A DNA stretch of 18,803 bases, from positions 1 to 18,803 of the forward strand of contig JAEXNA010000192.1 in assembly GCA_023447635.1 (NCBI GenBank), given 5' to 3'. Position numbers and translations under genes: made by a program. The DNA comes from Vulcanimicrobiota bacterium (GTDB taxonomy: Bacteria > Vulcanimicrobiota > Xenobia > Xenobiales > JADMJV01). A model generated the notes under the pieces. It searched no databases. It was not told the origin of the DNA and saw only the letters and a program-made list of their open reading frames with translations. Shown here piece after piece: positions 13,168 through 18,803 of this stretch; position 1 is the stretch's first letter, and the number at the start of each line of letters is the position of its first letter.

Positions 13168-15407
13168 GGCAGCAGACCTCCCATTTCGGAAGCCGGAGCG
13201 GTCGGGGAGGGCGTGAAGAGGCGCTGAGGGCTAAGCACGAAGTCGGGCTGAATGATCGCCATCAGCGCCGTCACCAGCAGCAACGCGGCGACCAGCATAA
13301 AGAGGTAGTGGGAAATCTGACCAGAGTGCTCGCGACGCAGACGTTCGGCCAGGTTACCGGTGAACTTCGAACCGCCCCGCACCACGCCGTCGACACCGTC
13401 GTCGTCGAACCAGGCGGCGACCCGAGCACCCAGGTACATGGTGCTCGCCACCATCTGGGCCCAGAAGTGGTCCATATAGAACTTCTGCGCCAGCACTTTG
13501 TAGGCCCCGCCCAGGGTCGAACGCAGCTTGCGCTCACCCGCCTCGGGATCCTTGCCGAACAGACTGTACGAGGCGCCGATACCGGCCAGGGCGATCACGA
13601 TGCTGCCCAGCATCAATCCCAGGCTGAAGCCGTGAACAGGCTGGCGAGCGTGGCTGATCAGGCCGTGGAAAACGTTCAGATGCTCCTGACCCATCATCCC
13701 GTCCGGCATTCCGGCAAAGCCCAGGAACACCGCGAACAGCGAGAGCAGCAGAAGCGGTCCGTACATCAGCGGCGACACCTCGTGAGGCGGGCCGTGATGG
13801 TGGGGAGCGTGCTCCATCTTCGCTCCCAGACAGGCGTCGGGCACCTGGCCGGGTTCGGCCTGCGCTTCCGTCCACTCGGGCTCGATCTGCAGCGCTTCGC
13901 GAGAAGGCGAGGTCGGCCCGAGCATGGTGGGAGAGGGCACCGGCCCCGCCATCTCGCTGGGGGCATCGTCACCCCGATACTCGCCCAGGAAGGCGATGCA
14001 GTACATGCGGGTCACATAGAAAGCGGTCAGGAACGCGGCGCAAACCAGCATCCCGAAGACCAGGTGGTTGTGGAACACTCCACCAATGATCTCGTCTTTG
14101 GACCAGAAACCGGCGAACGGCGGGACGCCGGCCAGCGCCAGGCAGCCCATCAGGAAAGCGAAATGGGTTTTGGGCAGATGCTTCTTCAAGCCGCCCATAC
14201 GCCAGATGTCGTTGCTGTGGCAGGCCACGATGACCGCGCCCGAGCCCAGGAACAGCAGCGCTTTGAAAAAGGCGTGGGTGAACAGGTGGAACAGACCGGC
14301 GGTGTAGGCTCCCGAGCCCAGAGCGGCCAGCATGAAGCCCAACTGCGAGATGGTGGAATAGGCCAGCACCTTCTTGATGTCGCTCTGCACCAGAGCGATC
14401 AGCGCGGCCATCAAGGCGGTCAGCGCGCCCACCGTAGCTACGAAGGTCGCGGCAGCCGGGGCCAACTGGTAAAGGCCGAACAGGCGTCCCACCAGATAGA
14501 TACCGGCCGCCACCATCGTCGCCGCGTGGATCAGAGCCGACACGGGCGTGGGGCCTTCCATCGCGTCGGGCAGCCAGACGTGCAGCGGGAACTGAGCGCT
14601 TTTGCCGATAGGGCCGCAGGCGATCAGGATAAGCGGCAGCGCGACCGAGCCAAACAGCGCCCAGGGCAGCACTTCCAGGGCGTCGAGTTGGGTGAAGCGG
14701 AAGGTTCCCGCCCCCAGACCCACGGCCAGGACGCCGATCAGGAAGAACAGATCGGCGAACTTGGTCACCACGAACGACTTCTTGTTCGCCGCTGCGGCGC
14801 TGGTCTTGAAGTACCAGAAGCCGATCAGGAAGTACGAACAGACGCCGACGAGTTCCCAGAAGATGTACATCTGCAGCAGGTTGTTCGAAAACACCAGCCC
14901 CAGCATCGAGAACACGAAAAGCGACAGGTAGCCGAAGAACCGCGAGAGCGAGGCCGATCCCTGGGTGGGGAAGTGACCGATCTCCGTGGTCATGTAGCTG
15001 TAAGAGTAGATACCGACCAGGGTCGCCACGAAGCAGACCATGGTCGACGTCAGTACGCTGAGGTTATCCACCAGCAGACCAAAGGTGATGGCGCCCATCA
15101 CCGGCTCTCCCACGCCTAGCCAGACCCGGTCCACCTCATAGGTGGGGGCGTGGCCGCCCAGGCGACTCAGGCCCATGGCTAACGACAGGAAAAACGAGCC
15201 GGCTAGCGACCCTATGGCCACAACGGCCGAGATAGGCCCTCGCGAACGCGTGACGAAACTGATGATCAAGAACGCCAGAAAGGGCAGGGCTATGACCAGC
15301 GGGCAGTACCGGCTAACACCTTCTAACGCTCCCACAATGGGGGAGGCGACGGTGGCCAGATATATGGCAGATGCTCCCAAAAACGACTTTCCCTTTCCCC
15401 GCCTCAT
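13164..15407 (-). CDS. nuoL: NADH-quinone oxidoreductase subunit L
   Basis: A 747-residue distal antiporter-like subunit of complex I. Conserved residues are Glu185 in YIFWELVGVCSYFLIGF, Lys269 in GPIGKSAQFPLHVWLPDA, and Lys437 in FAGFWSKDE. The C-terminal end carries the expected lateral helix and final membrane helix. It is longer than E. coli NuoL (613), partly through a Pro/Glu-rich insert at about 479-531 followed by a His cluster at 536-538. The start is uncertain: ATG 15407 has no good Shine-Dalgarno sequence, and the frame stays open farther upstream over the divergent YgjP gene. GTG about 24 codons in is an alternative. It is the first gene of the nuoLMN operon. Confidence 0.93.
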   Translation of the reverse strand: MRRGKGKSFLGASAIYLATVASPIVGALEGVSRYCPLVIALPFLAFLIISFVTRSRGPISAVVAIGSLAGSFFLSLAMGLSRLGGHAPTYEVDRVWLGVGEPVMGAITFGLLVDNLSVLTSTMVCFVATLVGIYSYSYMTTEIGHFPTQGSASLSRFFGYLSLFVFSMLGLVFSNNLLQMYIFWELVGVCSYFLIGFWYFKTSAAAANKKSFVVTKFADLFFLIGVLAVGLGAGTFRFTQLDALEVLPWALFGSVALPLILIACGPIGKSAQFPLHVWLPDAMEGPTPVSALIHAATMVAAGIYLVGRLFGLYQLAPAAATFVATVGALTALMAALIALVQSDIKKVLAYSTISQLGFMLAALGSGAYTAGLFHLFTHAFFKALLFLGSGAVIVACHSNDIWRMGGLKKHLPKTHFAFLMGCLALAGVPPFAGFWSKDEIIGGVFHNHLVFGMLVCAAFLTAFYVTRMYCIAFLGEYRGDDAPSEMAGPVPSPTMLGPTSPSREALQIEPEWTEAQAEPGQVPDACLGAKMEHAPHHHGPPHEVSPLMYGPLLLLSLFAVFLGFAGMPDGMMGQEHLNVFHGLISHARQPVHGFSLGLMLGSIVIALAGIGASYSLFGKDPEAGERKLRSTLGGAYKVLAQKFYMDHFWAQMVASTMYLGARVAAWFDDDGVDGVVRGGSKFTGNLAERLRREHSGQISHYLFMLVAALLLVTALMAIIQPDFVLSPQRLFTPSPTAPASEMGGLLP

Positions 15408-15464
15408 GGCGCGGGATGGCCTGCGCTTCGCTTTCCGAACCCTCCTCCCTCTCCGAGGGCGCGA
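15408..15464. promoter_or_regulatory. Short divergent promoter region
   Basis: The 57-bp gap separates the divergent nuoL and YgjP-type genes and should carry promoters for both. It contains a pyrimidine-rich run, CCCTCCTCCCTCTCC, near 15440. No clear -35/-10 boxes are seen. Confidence 0.3.
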
Positions 15465-15995
15465 GTGAGTGGACAAAAGCCCGATTTTACGGGCGTACGC
15501 GTTGTTCGCAGCACGAAGCGCACCAAGACGGTTTCGGCTACGGTCGACAAAGGGGTGCTGGTAGTCCGCATTCCCGCCCGCATGAGCAAAGCCGACGAGG
15601 CGCGCTGGGTCGAGCACATGCGGAACAAACTTTTGGCCAAGCGCGAGCGTCATCAGGCCAACCGCTCGGACGACGCGCTCGAGGTGCGGGCCCGCCGCCT
15701 GGCCCAGGACTACTTTGGGGGCCTGCAGTTCACCATCGACTGGTCCTCCCGGCAGAACCAGCGCTGGGGCTCCTGCACCCCGATGGACGCCACCATTCGG
15801 CTGTCGGAAAATCTGCGCACCTTCCCGGACTACGTGATCGACTACGTGATCGTGCACGAGTTGGCCCATCTGATCATCCCCGATCACAGCCCCGCCTTCT
15901 GGAAACTGCTGGCCCGCTACCCTCTGACCGATCGAGCTCGGGGCTTTCTAGAGGGGATCAGCTTCGCCGAAGCCCGAGGCGCGGGCCAGGACTGA
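15465..15995 (+). CDS. YgjP-type metallopeptidase (DUF45)
   Basis: A 176-residue protein of the YgjP/DUF45 family, zinc-dependent and related to M48-type gluzincins. The zinc motif is HELAHLIIPDH: His131, Glu132, His135, with His141 conserved after it. RWGSCTPM at 100-107 is the usual preceding signature. No membrane segment, so soluble; the natural substrate of this family is not well known. Start is GTG at 15465; no strong Shine-Dalgarno site supports it. Divergent from nuoL. Downstream is a GC-rich palindrome, CTGGGGCCCAG, without a T-run. Confidence 0.88.
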   Translation: MSGQKPDFTGVRVVRSTKRTKTVSATVDKGVLVVRIPARMSKADEARWVEHMRNKLLAKRERHQANRSDDALEVRARRLAQDYFGGLQFTIDWSSRQNQRWGSCTPMDATIRLSENLRTFPDYVIDYVIVHELAHLIIPDHSPAFWKLLARYPLTDRARGFLEGISFAEARGAGQD

Positions 15996-16092
15996 GGCCT
16001 GCTCTGTCTGGGGCCCAGGACCCCCTCCCCATGGCCTTCCGGACATGCTAAACTTGACGAACTTTTAGCCTTCAGGAGTGACCAGCGTCTCG

Positions 16093-16494
16093 ATGAGCCA
16101 GCCGATCAACAACCATCTGAACCCTCAAATCGCCCCCGGCCTGACCCCTCCCACCGCCCCCGCGGCCTCCCCTCAACCTCAGGCCTCCCCTGCGACCCCG
16201 ACCTCTTACGGCCGGCCCGAGTCCTACACTCATATGCCGGACGGTAGTTGGGCCGACGCCCAGGTCGAACTGTCGGAGCAGATCAACAGCTACTACGAGG
16301 GGCAGATGGCCTACGACAACATGATGTTCCAGAGCAACATGATGATGTTGCAGTCGCGCGCCATTTCGCAGCAGCGCACCTGGATGAACCAGCAGAATCA
16401 GATGAACAAGACGCCCGAACCGAAGATGTCGACCGGGCCGGAGATGAAGAGCGCCATCTCTTACGATGAAGGCGGCGAGGGCGGCGAAGAGTAG
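16093..16494 (+). CDS. Small Pro-rich and Met/Gln-rich hypothetical protein
   Basis: A 133-residue protein I do not recognise. Residues 10-40 are Pro/Ala-rich and likely disordered. Residues 55-105 form one likely helix rich in Met, Gln and Asn, and the end is acidic (GGEGGEE). No signal peptide or membrane helix. ATG 16093 is chosen because AGGAG at 16074-16078 lies upstream with 14 bases between; GTG at 16078 would overlap that site. A clear terminator follows at 16515. The Met-rich helix hints at a structural or packing role, but there is no real evidence of function. Confidence 0.7.
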   Translation: MSQPINNHLNPQIAPGLTPPTAPAASPQPQASPATPTSYGRPESYTHMPDGSWADAQVELSEQINSYYEGQMAYDNMMFQSNMMMLQSRAISQQRTWMNQQNQMNKTPEPKMSTGPEMKSAISYDEGGEGGEE

Positions 16495-16514
16495 CCGTTC
16501 CGCTCTCTCCATGC

Positions 16515-16549
16515 AAAAACTCGGTCCTGGGGGGGGGCCGAGTTTTTTT
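16515..16549. terminator. Rho-independent terminator between convergent genes
   Basis: AAAAACTCGG pairs with CCGAGTTTTT around a G-rich loop of 13 bases, followed by more T. The A/T-flanked stem works on both strands. It lies 20 bp after the stop of the small Met-rich protein gene and opposite the end of the gene at 16597. Confidence 0.9.
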
Positions 16550-16565
16550 GTGGGAGGGGGAAGGC

Positions 16566-16596
16566 GGTTGGAGGTTCCAGCGCCCCTAAGCGGGGC
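16566..16596. repeat. Possible single copy of the CCAGC-plus-hairpin repeat
   Basis: GGTTGGAGG is followed by CCAGC and then a hairpin with arms GCCCC and GGGGC around TAAGC, ending at the stop codon of the minus-strand gene. The order (purine motif, CCAGC, inverted repeat) matches the start of the 42-bp array, with another arm sequence. Only one unit, so this may be chance. Confidence 0.35.
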
Positions 16597-17421
16597 TCAG
16601 GCGTTGAGGAGAAACTCCTGGAAGTCGACGGTCTGCTCGGCGTTGTTCAGGACAGCCTGCTGACGGATAATGCCTTGCTCGGTGGGGACGTCCTGGCGGA
16701 AGGTTTCGATCAGCCCCAGGCGCTCGTACGAGGTCTCGAGCCCGGCGGGGACGACCACGCTGCCGTCCTCGGCGGTCAGACTCTGAATGGCCTTGAAGGC
16801 AAAAGCTTTGGGCATTCCGGTGACCGCGTCGACGTTCAGCGAGACGGTCGAACCGGCGTCCTGCACGGAGACCTGGCCCGGCTGACCGGCGGCTAAGTCG
16901 ACCCCGGCCTGCTCGTCGAGCGCGGCGGTCTGAGCGATCTGAAGCTGCAGTTTCTGAACCAGCGCGGTGGTGGCCTGGGCGGCCGGAAGGGTGGAGAAGG
17001 GGACTTCGACCTGGGCGGTCCCGTCCGAGAACAAGAGCATTCCGGCCGAGTTGTCCAGGGTGGCCTGCTGGCGCGAGACAGCGCCGCCTTCGCCGGGGAC
17101 CTGCAGGGAGAACGACTCCTTGCCGTCGGCGGCCGAGTAGGACGATTGCGTTCCGGCCGGCACCACGACCTGGCCTTCGGGCGTCAGCAGATTCTGATTG
17201 GCCTGGAAGGCGAAGCTTTTGGGAGCGTTGGTGGCCGGGTCATAGGACAGTTGGATGAACGAGTCCGCCTGATCCAGCAGCACTTCTCCGCGCTGTCCAG
17301 GGGCCTGATCTCCGTCGGGCTGCTCGTCGAGGGCAGCGGCCTGGCCGATCTGCGTATTCACTCGGGCGACCAGAGCGGTGGCGTGATTGCTGGCTTGCAG
17401 GGTGGCGAAGGAGAAGTTCAT
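16597..17421 (-). CDS. Hypothetical protein built from two copies of one domain
   Basis: A 274-residue protein of unknown function consisting of an internal duplication. Copy A spans about 2-133 and copy B about 139-270, offset by 136-137 residues. Matching pieces are AALDEQ, the KSFAFQ/KAFAFK pair, VVVPAG with a following SY, and RQQATLDN against RQQAVLNN. Each copy starts with a helix rich in Ala/Gln and goes on with beta-rich sequence. There is no signal peptide, cysteine or membrane helix. The sequence is strongly rich in Gln and Ala. Start ATG 17421 has only a weak ribosome site. It diverges from the membrane protein gene at 17520 and ends near the bidirectional terminator. Confidence 0.78.
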   Translation of the reverse strand: MNFSFATLQASNHATALVARVNTQIGQAAALDEQPDGDQAPGQRGEVLLDQADSFIQLSYDPATNAPKSFAFQANQNLLTPEGQVVVPAGTQSSYSAADGKESFSLQVPGEGGAVSRQQATLDNSAGMLLFSDGTAQVEVPFSTLPAAQATTALVQKLQLQIAQTAALDEQAGVDLAAGQPGQVSVQDAGSTVSLNVDAVTGMPKAFAFKAIQSLTAEDGSVVVPAGLETSYERLGLIETFRQDVPTEQGIIRQQAVLNNAEQTVDFQEFLLNA

Positions 17422-17519
17422 AGGCTCATCTTAGGCCGCTCGACCCAAAAAAAGCTGAAAAGTTGAAGCCCGCAGGGATTCTTTCGAGGGAGGGGGGGCG
17501 TGGGCGCGAAGCCTCGTTC

Positions 17520-18614
17520 ATGTCCACCGTGACCATCTCTCTGCCTACCCAGCGCGACCGGGACACCGGCGTGGTTCTGCTTTTCCTGAGCCTGGTGTCC
17601 TATTACGCGATGCCCTACCTGGCTAGCCAATTCGGGCTGTCCTACGGTACCACGTCGTTGGTCACCACGCCGCTGGGGCTGCTGCTGATGCTCAGCGGGT
17701 TCGCCTCGCTGTTCCTGGCCAGGAAGACAGTCGTTGTGGGCGCCGGTCAGGTTCGCATCAAGGACGGTTTCTTCAGTCAGGCCGTGACCTTACGCTACGA
17801 GGGCGTGCCGACGATCAAGCTGTCGGTGTACGAGGAAGAGCGGCACGGTCGGGCCGACGAGATCTGGACCGTGCATCTGATCGACGACGGGCGGCAGTAT
17901 CTGGTCGACCGTCGGGTTGGGCACCACATTCAGGTCCGCTCGCTGGCCGAGAAGATGGCCAAGGCCAGCGGCGGCTCGCTGATCGAGAGTCAAGACGGCA
18001 AGAGCCACCAGTTCGAACTCTCGGAGCTGGATCTGCCGTTTATGGCGCGCGCGGAAAAGTACCCCGCCCTGATGGGCAGTCCGGTCGAGGAGCCTTCGGA
18101 AAAGCCGATCACCTACTCTCGGGACGCTTCGGGCGTTCATGTCAGCTGGTCGTTCTTTAATTCGGGACTGCTGTTAGAGGTCGTCGTGTTGACCGTAGTG
18201 CTGATCGGCGCGGCCTTTATCCCGCTGCCCGGCGGGCCCGACGGGCGCGGCTTCTCGCTCTATCAGGCCGAGCGCTCTGAGGGCGACTATCGCTACTTCG
18301 CCGGGGTAGGAGTTTTCGCGGTGCTGGCGCTCTCGATGCTGGGCGGCTACCGCAGCCGGATCGAGATCAGCCCCGCCAAGGGTGCGGTCAGCCAGTCGAC
18401 GATCTGGGGCTTTCCCGTGCGTACGGGCAAGATTCCGCTGGATAAACTCGAGCACGTGGGGGTCACGCTGACCAGTCGCGGGCCGTATCTCCAGCTGATC
18501 AGCGACGAGAAGATTTTGAAAGAGCAGCTACCGTCGGCCCAGATCGCGCGCTGGCTGGCCTGGGAGATGCGCCAATACCTCGCGCAACTCGGAGCGGACG
18601 GCCGCCCGGGGTAG
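17520..18614 (+). CDS. Membrane protein with PH-like cytoplasmic parts
   Basis: A 364-residue protein of unknown function. Two hydrophobic helices lie near the N-terminus (about 17-37 and 48-68), two more near 220-241 and 263-283. After each pair comes a beta-rich soluble section; both sections have the pattern of bacterial PH-like domains (for example VVVGAGQVRIKDGFF and RIEISPAKGAV). The protein thus looks like two repeats of a helix-pair plus PH-like domain. The ATG at 17520 is chosen because the protein then begins MSTVTISLPTQ; an upstream TTG would add 19 unlikely residues. No strong ribosome site is seen. The gene ends about 70 bp before the insertion sequence. Confidence 0.75.
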   Translation: MSTVTISLPTQRDRDTGVVLLFLSLVSYYAMPYLASQFGLSYGTTSLVTTPLGLLLMLSGFASLFLARKTVVVGAGQVRIKDGFFSQAVTLRYEGVPTIKLSVYEEERHGRADEIWTVHLIDDGRQYLVDRRVGHHIQVRSLAEKMAKASGGSLIESQDGKSHQFELSELDLPFMARAEKYPALMGSPVEEPSEKPITYSRDASGVHVSWSFFNSGLLLEVVVLTVVLIGAAFIPLPGGPDGRGFSLYQAERSEGDYRYFAGVGVFAVLALSMLGGYRSRIEISPAKGAVSQSTIWGFPVRTGKIPLDKLEHVGVTLTSRGPYLQLISDEKILKEQLPSAQIARWLAWEMRQYLAQLGADGRPG

Positions 18615-18684
18615 AGCCACGCGGGCACTCGAGTGGAGGGAGCGGGGCTTAGAGAGCGCGTTGCTCTGGCGAGACCGGCAAGAT
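18615..18684. repeat. Remnant copy of the 52-bp repeat, cut by the insertion sequence
   Basis: Bases 18660-18684 match the reverse complement of units of the array at 1-240 at about 21 of 25 positions, ending in GGCAAGAT. The match stops abruptly at 18684, where the insertion sequence begins. Upstream are a perfect palindrome CACTCGAGTG (18626-18635) and a hairpin AGAGC/GCTCT (18653-18667). It lies 3' of the gene ending at 18614, in the same orientation to it as the array has to its own gene. Confidence 0.65.
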
Positions 18685-18803
18685 GAGGCTGTTGAAGATT
18701 AGGGTTAAAGCATGACAGGTGGCTGCGCCCGCATAGCTCGAATGGGCTTCAATGCGTACGAAGAAGTTTCGTGAGTACAATCTCGACCAACAGTTCCTGT
18801 TCC
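18685..18803 (+). mobile_element. Left end of an IS1182-type insertion sequence
   Basis: GAGGCTGTTGAAGAT begins at 18685 and resembles the terminal repeats of IS1182 and related elements. The start of a transposase follows at 18752. The right end is beyond the window, so neither the inverted repeat pair nor a target duplication can be checked. Confidence 0.65.
18752..18803 (+). CDS. Transposase, IS1182-type, N-terminal fragment at window edge
   Basis: Seventeen codons are visible, MRTKKFREYNLDQQFLF, before the window ends. The FREYNLDQQFLF block is typical of the beginning of IS1182-family transposases, where a PPSL-x-x-W-L-P segment usually follows. It is partial only because of the window edge; whether it is intact cannot be known. 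It was probably acquired, being part of an insertion sequence. Confidence 0.75.
   Translation, partial: MRTKKFREYNLDQQFLF

Noticed and set aside
10864..15119. Long plus-strand frames across the nuo genes
   Set aside because: Antisense shadows caused by high GC content; the translations are Gln/Arg/His-rich with no domain.
15408..15887. Upstream extension of nuoL over the YgjP-type gene
   Set aside because: The extra 160 residues are antisense to a clear metallopeptidase gene and resemble no NuoL N-terminus.
16000..16030. Terminator after the YgjP-type gene
   Set aside because: The CTGGGGCCCAG palindrome has no T-run after it; too weak to call.
16046..16078. TTGACG and TAAACT as a promoter for the small Met-rich gene
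   Set aside because: The boxes are in the wrong order and spacing for a sigma-70 promoter.

Overview
The window is 18.8 kb of GC-rich bacterial DNA with compact, often translationally coupled genes. It holds no rRNA or tRNA, and I cannot name the organism. It has part of a bacterial respiratory complex I (nuoL, nuoM, nuoN), a type III pantothenate kinase beside an ECF S component, and an enzyme resembling the cyanobacterial acyl-ACP reductase. It also has several hypothetical proteins with unusual domains, and intergenic palindromic tandem repeats. This fits a free-living, respiring member of a poorly sampled phylum. Cyanobacterial-type acyl-ACP reductase alone does not make it a cyanobacterium.

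Layout. At 1-247 a 52-bp tandem repeat array abuts the 3' end of a minus-strand gene for a membrane protein with two N-terminal zinc fingers (248-1288). A divergent intergenic region with an inverted repeat leads to a plus-strand anthrax-lethal-factor-like zinc peptidase (1420-2574), which ends in a clear bidirectional terminator. A minus-strand enterochelin-esterase-like hydrolase follows (2636-3679), with a hairpin over its ribosome binding region. At about 3797-4007 lies a second array, of 42-bp units.

At 4034-9144 six minus-strand genes are packed nose to tail. In transcription order they are an ECF S component (PanT-like), coaX, a class III aminotransferase (PatA/YgjG-like), an SRPBCC protein, an AAR-like acyl reductase, and a protein of the family often auto-named quinate 5-dehydrogenase. 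Read together, pantothenate uptake and phosphorylation could supply CoA/ACP carriers, the reductase could release an aldehyde from an acyl thioester, and the aminotransferase could turn that aldehyde into an amine. This pathway is a hypothesis and is the best candidate here for an undescribed system.

At 9209-9718 is a plus-strand YkgJ-type cysteine-cluster protein. At 9734-15407 is the minus-strand operon nuoL-nuoM-nuoN plus a small protein with a very acidic tail. It is separated from any other nuo genes, and NuoM has Glu in place of a key membrane lysine. Divergent from it is a YgjP-type metallopeptidase (15465-15995). Next come a small Met/Gln-rich protein (16093-16494), a terminator, a protein made of two copies of one unknown domain (16597-17421, minus), and a membrane protein with PH-like character (17520-18614, plus). 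The window ends in the first codons of an IS1182-type transposase, whose element appears to have landed inside another copy of the 52-bp repeat.

The repeats are the second strong theme. The 52-bp and 42-bp units differ in sequence but share the same boxes around different inverted repeats, as if structure rather than sequence were conserved. All clear copies lie just downstream of stop codons, in the same orientation relative to the upstream gene.
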